Assembly (NCBI GenBank): GCA_037179335.1
Contig: JAKZHN010000067.1
Location: 1-64,000, forward strand
DNA from: Cyclaneusma minus
Taxonomy: Eukaryota > Ascomycota > Leotiomycetes > Marthamycetales > Marthamycetaceae
Direction: 5' to 3'
DNA length: 64,000 bases
A program made the position numbers and the translations under genes. Below are positions 1-13,600 of the stretch, one piece after another (positions within the stretch are counted from its first letter, which is position 1; each line of letters begins with the position of its first letter). A model generated the notes under the pieces. That model was given only the letters and a program-made list of their open reading frames with translations, had not been told where the DNA came from and ran no database searches.

Positions 1-99
1 TAATTTTATTAATTTTATTAATTTTATTAATTTTATTAATTTTATTAATTTTATTAATTTTATTAATTTTATTAATTTTATTAATTTTATTAATTTTAT
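1..99. repeat. 9-bp tandem repeat (about 11 copies)
   Basis: The unit AATTTTATT repeats without interruption from the first base to about position 99, then gives way to a looser A/T array of TATTTTTTTA-like units to about 170. It is not a telomere repeat (no TTAGGG). It may be a simple-sequence expansion inside the AT-rich block. The left edge is cut by the window, so the full length is unknown. Confidence 0.9.
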
Positions 100-1326
100 A
101 TATTTTTTTATATTTTTTTATATTTTTTTAATTTTTTTATATTTTTTATATTTTTTTATATTTAATATATTTTTGCAAATACTAATATTTTTATTTGATA
201 TATTTTTAATTTTAATTTTTAATTAAACCAAAATATTTCTATTTCTTTTAATAAAATTGCTTGCAATTTTGGAAAAACAATTAAATCCAAATCCAAATCC
301 AAACTTTTTGCAAATAACGCCAAAAATACCTTTGCAAAAATAAAAAACGATATTCAATTTGCAAAAAAAACATTTTTCAAAAAGTTTAATAGCGCTTTTG
401 CAGAAATTCTATTAGCAATTTAGGATAAAGGCATAATATTATTTTTAAATAAATATAAAAAAGCAAATAAAAATCCTTTTAAGCCTGTGCTTTATAATAA
501 AATAAAAGAAGAAATTAATAAATTTGAAATGGTATTGGGCTATTAGCTATATTAAACAATAATATGTTATAATTAATATTACGGATTATTTGATATTTTT
601 AATTTATTGCTTAAGATTAATAAATTAAAACACTTGCCGAAGAATATTATATTGCTTAAAAGAAAGGCAATTTTGCATTTACTATTTATTTCGCAATGCC
701 AAATTAAAATTAAATTAAATCCCGATAAGCTTTTAATTTTTGCACCAAATTTAAAAGCGCAGTGTATTTTTAATGTTTTTATATAATGGTTTATTTGGTT
801 TAATTTTATTAAATTATTTAAAAAAAAGATTTTTAGCAAACAAAATTATAAATTTAATATATTTTAAATTTGACTATTTTATTAATAGTGCTTTAAAACT
901 ATAGAAATATCATAATTCATATTTTTTATAAAACTTATATTAGGAAAATCTGCTTTATATTTTAATTTTAATCAATTTTTCACCAATTTAATCCTTTTAA
1001 AAAAAAGCTAAAAATCCAAATTTATATTAAAAAACTTTTATCAAAATAAAAATAAAAAATATCCTTTTTTGCCGCTAATATATTTCATAAATGCATTTAA
1101 CCTATTTAGAAATATATATAAAAATATTATAAATTATTATTTTTAATTGGCATTAATAACGCAATTGCAGCGGAATTATTAAGCTAAAATATATTTTTTA
1201 ATTTTAAAACCCTATGCTAGCTTGTTTAAAACTATTTTTTCGGCAATTAAAACTGTTGCTAAATTGAATTTCGAATATTTAATTATTATTAACAATATTA
1301 AAGAAAATTTATATATATTAAAAAAA

Positions 1327-1501
1327 AGCGCTTTTAAACCCTTAATTAAAATGCACGAATTATAGTGCACGGATTATAAAATGCTTTAGGCACTAGCCTA
1401 ATTAGCGCCAAAAGTCTAAATGCCTTTAGAATTTTAACGACGGCGACCTTTTTGCCCTCCTTAATGCAATATATATTGGTAATCCCCTATTTACTTTTAC
1501 A
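1327..1501 (+). repeat. 5' LTR of the first Copia element
   Basis: Aligns without gaps to about 6,817-6,991. The shared core includes CACGGATTATAAAATGCTTT and, further on, TTAATGCAATATA/CATAT. Most differences are A/G or C/T, with a few transversions. It probably ends in CA at 1,500-1,501. The outer boundary is estimated from where similarity stops, and no target-site duplication was clear. Confidence 0.85.
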
Positions 1502-4500
1502 AATTATAAGCCTAAATTGCGCAAAGCGTAAAAATTACTGCTTTTTATTTATAAAAAATAGACCATTGGCATTAAGTTTATTTTCCTTTTATTTTAAGCA
1601 AGGGCGTAAAACAAGAATTTAAAGCTGCAAAATACGCTTTAGGTTTTGCCTATAAAACACTACCGCAAATGGCACCTATTATAATATAATATCCGCTAAA
1701 ATATTGCAATACCCTTATCGCAAACCCCCAATGCAATTTTAAATTCAAATTTCCTAAATTTAAATTCTTTAAATTTATATTATCCAAATTTGCGTATTTA
1801 TAAATCTGCAATTGCGCAATTAAAAATCGGTCCCTTTTAAATCTGCTTACCCTTTATTATCTCAAAGTCTCAAAATCAAGCTATTTTTACCTATCCAGCA
1901 ATATAATTAAAAATAAAAGCGCCAAATAGCGCATTTCAATACTTTTCTATAAAAACCATATAAGCTGGTTTTTTAAAATAAAATTTAAATTAAATAAAAA
2001 GGAAATTTGTTACATTATTTAAAAAAATCACCAAAGCTATACCAAATACAAAAGCGTTAATCCCGCAAAAGTTATTAATATTAAAAGTATTACTAAGAAT
2101 TTAAAAACCCTAATTATTAAAAACAAATTCTACAAGCTAAACCGCAATAAAAGCTTCAAATATTATAAAAATAGCGCCTATCCCATTGTTTTTATATTTC
2201 CCTTTTTATTACATAATAATTAGCAGCTATTTAAAAAATATAATACCGCTTACGCCCTTTAAAAATACTTAAAAAATAAAGATTTACAAATTTATAAATC
2301 CACTATAAATAAATATTTTAATAAGATTTATACCTTTAAAATAAACGGTATAATAATTTTAAAAGGCTGGAATATATTAAAAAACTATAAACGCAAGCTT
2401 ATTACCGCTAATTTCTTAATAAAAAACTTTTATTTTAATAAGCCTTTATTTACTATTCTCCAAGCTGCCCTTTCCAAAAATTACTGGTTAATTTTAATAA
2501 TGCTCCGCAATTAAATATTTACTATTATAGAAGCCAAGCTTTAAAATCCTTTAAAAAGCTAAAAAAAGGGCTCAAAAACAAAATTCCCCGAAATTAAAAT
2601 ATACGCTCGCGGTCGCAAAAATAAAAAAATTTCAACGATTTTAATTATAATTCTTTTTGCTTTTTTTACAAATTTAATAAATATCGAATTAAAAATTGCT
2701 TTATATTTGGTAAAGCTTAAGCATTTATTAAAATTTGCAAAAAAAAGCAAGAAAAGAAAAGTTCAAAAATAAGAAAATCCGTTACAAAAACTAGCGCAAA
2801 GGCAAAAAAAGAAACAAAAAAAACCAAAAAATGGGTTTTGGAAATCCTAAAAAACAAGGGTTTTGGCTACACAGCTAAAGCCAGCTTCAATTTCGGCTTT
2901 TTCTCCGTTTCCAGCTTTAATAAAAACATTTTCAATAAAATTAAAATCTACCACCTTTTTAAAAAATTAATTAATAAGGCCCTTTTCCAAGCCTGGGCTT
3001 TAAATACTAATTTCCTTTTATATATTTAATAAATAATCCGTATTCCAGATTTTTAATCAAATCCCTAAATACGCAATTAAAATCGGCAAAGAAATTATTT
3101 GGACTATATATAAAAGCATGGCAAAATTAATTTATAATAATAAAATTAAATTAAAGCTTAAAAGATATTTGATATACCTAAATTAAAATTCAACCTGGTT
3201 TTTGATAAAAGGCTTTACATTATCGGTTTTAAAAAATAATAATAAAACAAAATATAGTATAATTTTTTTTAAAAATTAAACTATAATTAAAGCAACGGTA
3301 AAAAGCGGATTTTATTTTGTTTTATAGTTAGCAAGGTATATAAGAAAGCCTTAATAGCCATCACTAATAAATTAGCTATATTGGCTGCAATTAATATTAA
3401 AAAAACAATTAAAATAAATAAATTAAATAAGCCTAAATTGTCCAAAATCAAATAGTATATTTATAATTTAATTTATAAAAAATTCCTTTATTTTAGCCCT
3501 TAAAAAATTAGAAATCTTAGTAAAATTACCATATTTAGCAAATCAATTAAAATTCCTATATTAAGGAATCCTTGTAAAATATATACCTTAATTAAAATAA
3601 AAAGATCTTTTTAAAAGAGCTAAATGCCTATAAAGAAAATCTTTTAATACTGATTTAATTTAATATTGCAAAACCTTTTCCAATATTATTAAAAAAACAT
3701 TATTTATTTTAAATTATTAATAGCCATTTAAGAAAATGCTAAAGCATTTCCTTAAAAAAAACCTGCTTTAAAATCCTGAATTTTTAAAATGGAATTTTAA
3801 ATTGGCAAAAAGGTCAAATTAGCCTATTTTAATAACGCTTTAAAACTTTTTAAAATTATTAAAAAATGGGAAATCACTAAAACAATTAAATACCAATCCA
3901 CCACAATTGCTTTTTTACACCAAAATAGCTTTACAAAACAAAACATTTAGCAAATAAAGGCTAATATATAGTCTATTTTAAAAAATGCTCAATTTTCTAT
4001 AGCTTTTTAAAATAAAATAGCCGAATTTAATGCCTATATTAAAAACCGCGTAAATAAACCAGTAATTAATAAATATTTGGTATATTTTGAAAAACTCTGG
4101 ACCGAAATTACATCATTTATTAACCATATCCGGGTATTTGGCACCAAATGCATTTTTTACCTTAATTTAAAAACCATTTTAAAAAACCAACGCTATAATA
4201 AATTGATAAATACTGGAATTATTAGTATTTTTATAGGATATTTAAAAACAATAATTAAGCAATGTGAATTTTATTCTTTTAAATTAAAAGATATTATAAA
4301 AATAAGCAGGGTAAAAGTATTTAAGCATATATTTGGATTTATAATTAAATTACGCCTAAAAATATTAGCTGCGAAAATTATTATAAATAACAAATCTAAT
4401 AAAACATCCCGTGAAAAACCAAAAGAATAGCCTATATAGCCAATTTAGAAACTAGGGAAATTTCAGCATAGTTCCATGTTTTTTTAAAAAAAAAGAATAT

Positions 4501-6816
4501 AAAAAACACTATCCCTTTACCAAATAATTTATTAAAAATACCAATAAATAATGCATTAATTATAATATAAAATAAAATTTTAAAAGCGCCCCAATATAGT
4601 ATATTAATTAGACTAATTGCTATAGCTTAAAAAAAGCCAATTTTTAACGCTTTAAATACCGCTCCAAATACCGCTTTACAAAAGCCTTTAAATAAGCCAA
4701 TTTTCAAGCCATTAAAATTACCTTAATTAAAAACACTAAAGCCATTATCCAAAAACCTGAATAAAATTAAAGAATTAGCAAAGATTTCTAAGCTAAAAAA
4801 ACCAAATAAAAAGGTAAAAAAACAATAAGCTTTAAAATTGTTTAAAAAAGCAAAATATTTAAAAAAAAAATACAATTCCAAAAATAAAAATCCTTTATTT
4901 TCAGCTAGTTTTTGGAAAATGTTAAATTATCAATAGAAAAAGCGTTCCAAATTTTTTAAAAAATACTTTTTCAAATATACCATTAATTAAAAAAGTTAAA
5001 AACAATCCAAAAGCTATAAAATATTTTACCTATATATTAGCTATTTAAAAAAAAGGCCTAAAAGAATGGGAAATTTAAAGCCAAAAAAAAAGAAAAAAAA
5101 AGAAAAAGAAAAACTTATATTTACTAAAAACTAAAATTATAAAAAATAGTCAAAGCTATATTAGCTTATATTAATTATAATAATAAAAGATTTAATAAAT
5201 TAAGTAATTATATAATAAAAAAAGCCTTTGCAGCTATAAAAATTTATAAAATTAAGATTTTTAAAGCTATAAAAAAGCGGTTAATAACCTATAATATACC
5301 AATTAATAAAACAATGCTATAATTTTTAAACTGGTGTTTTTTATAAAAAACAAAATATAGAAATTAATTACATATCCTTTGAAAGCCAATTTAATTAAAT
5401 GGTTTAAAACCAAGCTAATTACCAAAAGCTTTAGCCAAATATTTGGCAAAAATTATAAAAAGACATTTGCATCTACAATTCGCGTAAAGGCATTAAGGAT
5501 TTTCCTATTTTTAATAGCAAAAACAAACCTGAAATATTTGTATTTTAATATTAGAAATGCATTTATTAAAGCAAAAATGCTATTTAATATTTATTTTAAA
5601 ACACTATAAAAAATTAAAATCCCTTTAAAATATATATTAAAAATTCTTTGCAGCTTTTATAAATTAAAATACGCTCTAAAAAATTGGAATCTATTAATAA
5701 AGAAAAAATTAAAAACAAAATAGGAATTCGTTTAAAGCCTTGCAAACCCCTATATTTATATATATTTGAAAAAAACTAATATATATTAATAATATTATTG
5801 CAATTGCAATTGAATAAAAAATAGCTAATATGGTTTTTTAAAAGCTTAAGGGCTAAATTTAATACCAAAAGTCTGGGGAAAATTTAAAAACTCCTTAGTG
5901 TAAAAATTATTTGTAATAGAAAAAAAAACTTTATTTATAAAATAAAAAAACTATATTAAAATTATATTAAAAAAGCATAGAATTACCAAAGCTATTTATA
6001 AGCTAAAAACGGTGCCCTTAGCCAATTATATTGCCTTATAGCCTATAATAAATAATAATAAAAGAATTGATATTAAAAAAATATTAAAAAGCTATTAGTA
6101 GCTTAATATTTGCAATAGCTTTTACCCGGCCAAATATTTTCTTTATATTAAAAAGGCTGGTTTAATATATAAGCAATTTTGTAAGATGTTATAGCTATAT
6201 TTTTAAAAATTTAATACAATATTTTAATTCAATTATTAATTATTAAATTTGCTATAATTTTGGAAAAAATATAAAAATATTAATGTATTTAAATGTTAAT
6301 TGGGCTAATAATAAAATAAATAAAATTAATATATTAAAAAGCATAGCCATATTTTATAAAAAAAGCTTTATTATAATTAAGCAAAAAGCAAAAATTAATA
6401 GCTATATTTATTTATAAATTAAAATATATAGCTATAGCCGGATACATTAAGCAGAAATAATAGCTAGCTTAAATGTTTAGAAATTTAAAATATAGAAAAT
6501 ATATTAAAAAAAATCTTAATTATATTAAAATGCTTACAAATAATCAAAAAGCTTTAGCTTTTATTAAAAACCCTTATTTAAGTAAAAGATTTAAGCATAT
6601 TAATATTTTATATTATTTAATTAGAAATTTGGAAACAAATTTAAAGCTTATTATAAAATTTATTTTTATAAATTCTATAATAGCTAATAGTATAATAAAG
6701 CCTTTAAAACGGGTTAAATTTAAAAAAAAATTAAAATATTAGGATTGGTTAATAAAGAATAAAAAACGGCTATATTAAATTAGAATAATTAGGGTTATGG
6801 GAAAATAATAAAAAAA

Positions 6817-6991
6817 TGCGTTTTTAAGCCTTTAATTGAGATTCACGGATTATAATACACGGATTATAAAATGCTTTAAGCACTAGTATAATTGGCGCCA
6901 GAAATTTAAATGCCTTTAGATTTTTGGCAACGGCAATGTTTTTGCCCTTTTTAATGCAATACATATCGGTGATCCCTTACCCATTTTTATA
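6817..6991 (+). repeat. 3' LTR of the first Copia element
   Basis: Partner of the repeat at 1,327-1,501 at constant offset 5,490. It begins TGCG where the 5' copy has AGCG. The expected terminal CA reads TA here, compatible with one C-to-T change. A purine-rich stretch (GGGAAAATAATAAAAAA) lies just upstream, as expected for a polypurine tract. Confidence 0.85.
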
Positions 6992-9900
6992 ATATATTTA
7001 TAATATATTTTTTATAGCAAATATATTTTAAAGCAATGAAAATTTAAATATTAAATTATATAATACCAATTATAATTGCTGCATTTGCTTTATTTATATA
7101 TTTGAAAAAGGCAATTTAAAATACAATGTTAAAAAAAAATAAACGTTATTATTATTAATTAATTAGTATTTAAAAATACTTTAATATTCTTGCTATAAAT
7201 AGTACCTAATGCAAATTGTTTTGCAAATAATAAAGAATTTTAAGAAACCCAACGCATTGGAATATATTACGCTTGTATTAGATTTAATTTAAATCCATTT
7301 TGCCAATTCAATATATATCAAATATTATAAAATAGGGAAGCATATGCAATAGCTTTTTATTAGTAAAATCCTGACGCCGCAAATCAAAATCCAATATAAT
7401 TTAATTTTAAAAGCGGTTTTATTCCCTTTTAGCTAGGGCAAATTGCAATCTTGTATTATTTATTTGGGCTCTTATATTATGCAAAAATTAGCAAAAGTTA
7501 TAATTATATTGCTATTTTTACTGCGCTATTAATTAAAAAAAGGATTTAAAAAAGGATTTTATAGTTTATTTAAAAATTAAAAATTAAAGAAAAATAAAGA
7601 AAAATTAAGAGTTAATTGTTAATTTAATTATTTAATTATTTAATATAATAGCCAAATCGGTATTTTTAATAATATTTAAAAGCATATTAGCAATTAATTG
7701 GGAAACTATAAATAAGGCTTTTATAAATGGAAATATGCAATATTACCGCTTTATTAAATATATTGTTTTAGTAGCAGAATTTAATAAATTAAAAAAACCA
7801 TTTATATAAAAAGATCTTAAAGCAAATATAGTTAATTTGTTATTTATTCCCAATTTTAAAAAGCAGATTTCTATATTCGAATACCTATTTAAAATAGCAA
7901 TTTTAAATCCAATGAAAAAAGAGAAAATCTATTTAAAAGAATTTAGCGAATTTAATTAAATTAATATAGAAATTATTGTTATTTTAAATATTAAACAAAA
8001 AGCACACGCAGATAAATTTTATTGCAAAAAAAGCATAATTAAATATATATTTGGCAAAATATTAGAAAAGAATAGCTATAAAAAATATTAATTTATTTTA
8101 TGCTAATATTTTTTTAATATTTTTTTAAATAAATAACCAACTATTTAATAATTGTTTTTATTTTCGCTTTATTTTTGCTAATTGAATTTTTTTAAATATA
8201 TAAATAAAAGATAATTTATATAAATTTTAAAAATGTAAAGCAGATTTTGCTGCTTGCTAAAAATATTAATTAAATATTTTATTTATATTTTAATAAAGGT
8301 TTTAATAATATAAATTTTGAAATTGTATAAGTTTTTAAAAAGTTATATGCAAAATGCCCAAATTTATTTAAATATTAAGCGATATTTATTATTAAAAATT
8401 TCAATAAAAATAATAATAAATTCAAAAAAATCAATGCTAATAATTGCCAATCAAATAAAATTTATTTAAATTTCAAGCCAAATTATTAAATGCAATACAA
8501 ATATACAAAAAGAAATTTGCGGCTTTTATTATAGCAAAAACTTTGGGAAATTTAAATAGCGCATTTTTAAGCCTTTTGCAAGCAGTATACAAATATAATT
8601 ATAAAACTCAAATATATTTAATTTTGATTATAATCTTTTAAAATAGTATTATTATTTGTTATTTATAAATAAATATATTAATATTTTATATATTTTTTTT
8701 TTAAAAAAAAACAATTAATAGATATTTAGACTTTTTTTATACCGCGTTATTTATTTTGTTGAAAATCATATTAAAATTAAAAATATTAACAAAATTGGTT
8801 TGTAAATTATTTGTATAAAAATGGCTTTTATATATTGCATAGGATTTAGAATAATTAGGCTATTTATTTTGATTTTGATAATTTAGGATAAGGGTTTAGA
8901 AGATAGAGTTTTTAGCGTTTTATTGAAATATTTAATTTAGAAAAAAATTATAATAGGATTGCTAGAAATTAAAGCAGCCAAATTATTTTTAATATTATTA
9001 TCACGCAAAAATAGCAGATCAGAAAAGGAAAAAGCAATTCAAAAGGAAATGCCATTAAATTTAACGAAATAGAAATTATAAAATATTGAAGAAAATTTGC
9101 TACTATATTTTTAAAGAGTAATATTTTTATAAAAAGTATTTTAGCCCGGTAAAAATTAAAGATTAAATATTTTAAGCTCGATTTAAACTTTGCTATATTT
9201 ATTAGCGGCAATAGCGGGATAAAAACATTAGGATTTAAATAAAGGAACAAAAGATAAATTGGAATTTATTTTATTATATTAGATATTTTAAAAAAATAAT
9301 TGCTTTTAATATAAAACTGGATTTTAAATTATTTAAATTATTAAACTGCTTAGCTAAATGCTATTTTTAAAAAATGCATTATTTTACGCACTAATATATA
9401 ACTTTAATTTTAGTGTGTATAAGCATTTTAATTTGCTATTTGCTTTTTTGATTATTATTTTATTTTATTATTTATTTCTATTATTTTTCCCAAATTCTCA
9501 ATTTTTTTAAAATATTAAATTTGCTAGCTGCTTGGGTCTTTTTTAAAAAACAAATTTTTAGCTATTTATGCATTTGAAATTATAAGGCGTTAATATTGCA
9601 ATATACTGCAGGTTTTCGCGAAATGGAATTTTGTTTATTTTAAATACTAGTATTAATGGTTTCCATTATTTATAGCGTGTTTTATAGCTTGAAAAAACTT
9701 TTATAGCTAATTATTATTAATAAATATAGGACTTTTGCTTTTTTTTATATATGCTAATTCTAAAAGAAATTCGATTTACATTTATTTATTTATATATTTT
9801 AAATCCAATAAAATTTAAAACATAATTTTTAATTTTTAATACGCTGGACTTTTAAAAATAGCAATAAAAGTAATTTTGTGAATATTTAAAAATTATAGTT

Positions 9901-10436
9901 AATAGATAATATTTTTAAAGGATAGATTTTAATAAATAATAATTGCTAAATTTTTTAATATTTATAGGATATATATAAAAACGCGGATTTGATAAAATAG
10001 ATTTCTTCCAAATTGGCTTTATTTAAAGTTTATTACTAATATATATAAACTTTTAATATAGCGCTAATTAGTCCCAAGCAAAAAACCTAAATGCCCCAAA
10101 TGTTTTAAAATAATTATTATTTTAAAATAAATACTTATTAGCAATTAGAAACTTTTAATTGCTATTGTTTTATTTTTGGATTTAATAGGAAAAGAATTCC
10201 CAAATATTGGCCTTATATACTATTAAAAATTTACAATATTAGAATTTTGCAATTTATATAGGGATTTTAAATTTCCAAAGCTTTATTTTTATTGCCAGAA
10301 TTGCCTTTTGCAATATTAAATTTAAACAGGTTATTTTCATCGCCGGCCCTATATCCATTCAATCCCAAAATAGTAAAATATTGGGGTTTTTTTTACGCAG
10401 CTATTAGCTAATTATAATTATAAATTTAATATAATT
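6992..10436. other. AT-rich stretch between identified elements
   Basis: Same RIP-like composition as the rest of the block. Apart from the decayed coding tract at 7,681-8,600 I recognise no domain, LTR pair or inverted repeat. The strands at 8,970-9,250 stay open for about 90 codons on the minus strand, but the predicted product is a hydrophobic A/T-driven sequence without family resemblance. Confidence 0.6.
7681..8600 (+). pseudogene. decayed coding tract of unknown origin
   Basis: One plus-strand frame from 7,681 reads like a protein rather than random AT sequence: for example INWETINKAFINGNMQYYRF, then VLVAEFNKLKKPFI and EYLFKIAILNPMKKEKIYLK. It is interrupted only by a TAA at 7,807 and another at 7,957, both explicable as C-to-T changes of CAA. 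It runs to a stop at 8,089. The same frame resumes as protein-like from about 8,300 to 8,598 (QNAQIYLNIKRYLLLK; KEICGFYYSKNFGKF). It does not match gag, protease, RT, integrase or RNase H that I know. It could be a transposon's second gene or a captured host gene. Confidence 0.45.
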
Positions 10437-10605
10437 GTCACGGCGCAAAATAGGGATTAAAAAATAACGATATTATTATACGAAGGACGAAAAATGACCT
10501 CGGAGCTCTCTATTTACAGCTGGCTATAAGCTTGGCGCCAGGATATACAGGGGTTAAAAAATGCGTACGTGCCTACTCGAAAAGTCTATATTATAATATT
10601 ATCTC
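10437..10605. other. GC-richer island inside the AT desert
   Basis: About 170 bp with many retained C and G, including CACGGCGC, CGGAGCTC, AAGCTTGGCGCCAGG and GCGTACGTGCC, flanked by nearly pure A/T. It has no coding frame that I recognise. It lies at the downstream (3') side of the minus-strand Gypsy element, so it may be part of that element's LTR or a short single-copy piece that escaped mutation. I could not find a second copy in the window by eye. Confidence 0.55.
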
Positions 10606-13600
10606 CTTTTTAAATCGCTATTTATTTTTAAATAGCGCCAAAATTAGCCTATAATTTCCAATTAATAAAATAAAATAATAAATTATTTAAATTCAAATAC
10701 TCTAATTTAGCAAATTTAATTCCAAACCACTCGTAAAAAACTAAATTTCTTTAAACGACCCCTTTTTCAAATTGCTAGCGCTAGCGATGCCTTAGCTACC
10801 AATATTTTAAATAGTCTTTTTTGGCTTTTTTTAAATAATAATAGCGCTTTATTAATAGCCAATGGGTTTAATTTAAAAAAATCGGCCGCTATTAAAATAT
10901 CCTTATTTATTTTAGCCTATTTTTATACAAAGTTTAAAAATCAAAATTTATTGGGATTTTTTTAATACCATTCCCAAATATACTTTTTCATACCTTTAAA
11001 GCTGTTTTTATACCATTAGCTTAAAGCCTAATAAATTAATTTAATTTTATATTCCAAGCCAATTCCGTTTCTTTTTTTTTAATATTTGAAATATTATTAA
11101 ATTCTCAATATTCCTTTAATTTCTTAATTTTATTATCCTTTTCCAGCACCCGCCCTTTAATAGTCCTATTTTCTATTTTATTAATTTCCTTTTAATTTAA
11201 AAGGCTTTTAATCTTTGGCTTCGACCATTATAAAACACTAAATAAATATTTATAATAGCTAGAAAAATAATACGGCAAACTCGGCTATAATTTTTTTTAA
11301 TCGGCCATAATCCCGTTTATTTATTATTTCCTTTTTTTATAAAATAATTAGTTTTTATATTCTTAATATTAATATATATAAATTAATCTATTTCAAATTT
11401 TAAAGCTTTGCTGCAATTATTATTTATATTATTTTTATACTATTTAGCAATTTGTTAAATAAAAACTCTTAATTAAATCAAAATACACTTTATATAATCA
11501 GCAATTATATTCGCTTTAAAAAACTGTTATTTTTAAATTTGCGAAACATTTAAAAAACAAAAATCTAAAAACTTAATCCCTATTTGCAGATAATAATTAT
11601 AATTTGCAAAAAACAATATTATACCCATTATTTTTAAAACTTAATTATTTAAAGCAAACTTGGCTAAAAAAGCCAATCCATCCAATTATTCTGGGCAAAT
11701 ATTATAAAAAAGCAAAAATACTATTTTAAATAAATGTTTAATTTTTTAATTTAACCATTAATTTTCGGATAAAAAAATAAAAAATGCTTTAATTTAATTC
11801 CTAATTTTTTAAAACAATAAATCAAAAATTAAAATATAAATTAAATTCCCCTATTAAATACAATATTATCAAATATTTTATAAAAACAATAAATTCAATT
11901 AATAAACATATTGGCAAATTCATTTGCATTTAAATTTATTATTAAAATAAAATGCTTTATTTTAATAAGCCGGCAAATAATTATTATAATATATTGGTAT
12001 TTTCGGCTATTTTATTTGCAAATCGAAAAAAAATTTCCACCAAAAAATTTAATTATATGCGGAATAAAACTAGCAAAAATTGCAAAAAACCAAAGGATAT
12101 TAAATGGAAAACCTTGATTTAATTGCAAAACTTATAAGCTTTTATATATCTATTTATTTTTCTAAATAGATTTAGCCATTAATAATATTATATAATATTG
12201 GGTATAATTTTAAGTTTTTCTAAATAGCCAGCAAAAGCTAAAAAATGCATGCAATAAATAATTTAAATCTTTAGCTTTTATATATTTAATAAAATAAAAA
12301 CTCTATTGTAATAATTAATCTAGTCTTTTTTAATTTTAAAATTTACAATTTAAAAATATATTATTTTGCAAAACTCCTTTAGCTATTTATAATAGTCTTT
12401 ATCCTGCAAGCAGGCCAAAAAAATTTAAATAATTGCAAATACCGTATACGCTTTATTAATTAATTTATTAGTATTTTTACTAATATTTAATATTATTATA
12501 AAAATTAAATTCAGCTATAAATTCTTCTTTATTATATTAGCCAATATATCCATATTAAATAATATTTATAAAAGCAATACTCTTGCTCAATTAACCAATT
12601 GTTTTATTTAATATACTAGCCGGTTAATTTTCCTATTTTTAATTTAAAGCATTTAATTTCACCGCTTTAATATTTAAATAATAAATAATGCAAAAATCAA
12701 ACCTTAAAAAAACTTAAACCATTGCATTTGCTATTAATTTAAAATCTTAATAATAACAAAAATTTGCAAATCTTTATAATTAATTAAAATATTAAATTTA
12801 GCATTTTTTAAAGCTTTAATCGCTATTTTTTTTAAAAATATTTAATTATAGCTAATAGCTTTTTATTATAAATCGCGTAATTGCACTCGGCTAAAATATA
12901 TTTTAATAAAAATAAACAACCGGTTATAATAAGCTATTATCGTTATATTGCAATAGCATGCTTTTAAATGCCCAATTTAAAGCATTGATTTTTAAAACAA
13001 TTTTTTAATTATAATTAAAAAATACCAGCATTAATGCTTTTATAAATACTTGCTAAAAACTCTAAAACGCTTATTGCTTAAAATTACCCCAGCGCTAAAA
13101 AGGAATTATTAAATTATAAAAAAATCTAATTATTTTAAAAAACTCCTTGGTAAATTTGCAATAAAAATTTGCAAAGCCTAAAATTTTTTATAAATTGCAA
13201 AAATGCAAAATAAACTGCTATTTAAATATTGCTTTTATATATTTTAAATCCATTTTAATACTATTTAAAATTATATATAAATCCAAATATTTAATTTTAA
13301 TTGTTTTAAACTTATATTTCCAAATACTAATTTACAAATCTATATTTTTTTAGCTAATAGACAATTTTTTAAATATGGTTTTAATGCTTTTAATATTATT
13401 TAAATAGATAAAAGCATTATTAAAATAAATTATATATATTTTATTAAAAAGATTAAATATAAATAATACACTATTAATAAAATATCAAAAGAATATAAAT
13501 CCATTATATAGGCCAAAAAGTATAATAAAAAAATTAAATAACCCAAAATATATAATGAACGCTGGTTTTCTTTTGCTATTTAAAAGCAATTAAAAACTAC

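Larger units (their letters stand above)
1327..6991 (+). mobile_element. Ty1/Copia LTR retrotransposon, RIP-inactivated
   Basis: Two direct repeats 5,490 bp apart flank decayed pol sequence in Copia order. A possible protease site (WALNTNF, near 2,990) comes first. The integrase C-terminal part follows at 4,077-4,430, including HIRVFGTKC and IFIGYLKT, which match the family's LRVFG and GYS motifs. Reverse transcriptase begins at 5,379 with KLITKSFSQIFGKNYKKTFA (family: ARLVAKGFSQ, TFAPV) and continues with FYKLKYALKNW (family: LYGLKQAPRxW). RNase H runs from about 6,283 to 6,740 (NWANN; LSKRFKHINILYYLIR, family: SERSKHIDIRYHFIR). The catalytic YVDD is YINN at 5,782-5,793. Stops and frame changes are many, so it cannot make protein. 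A purine-rich tract precedes the 3' LTR. Confidence 0.9.

Noticed and set aside
1..170. Telomere or centromere repeat
   Set aside because: The 9-bp A/T unit is not TTAGGG-like and the array is short; nothing else supports a chromosome end or centromere.
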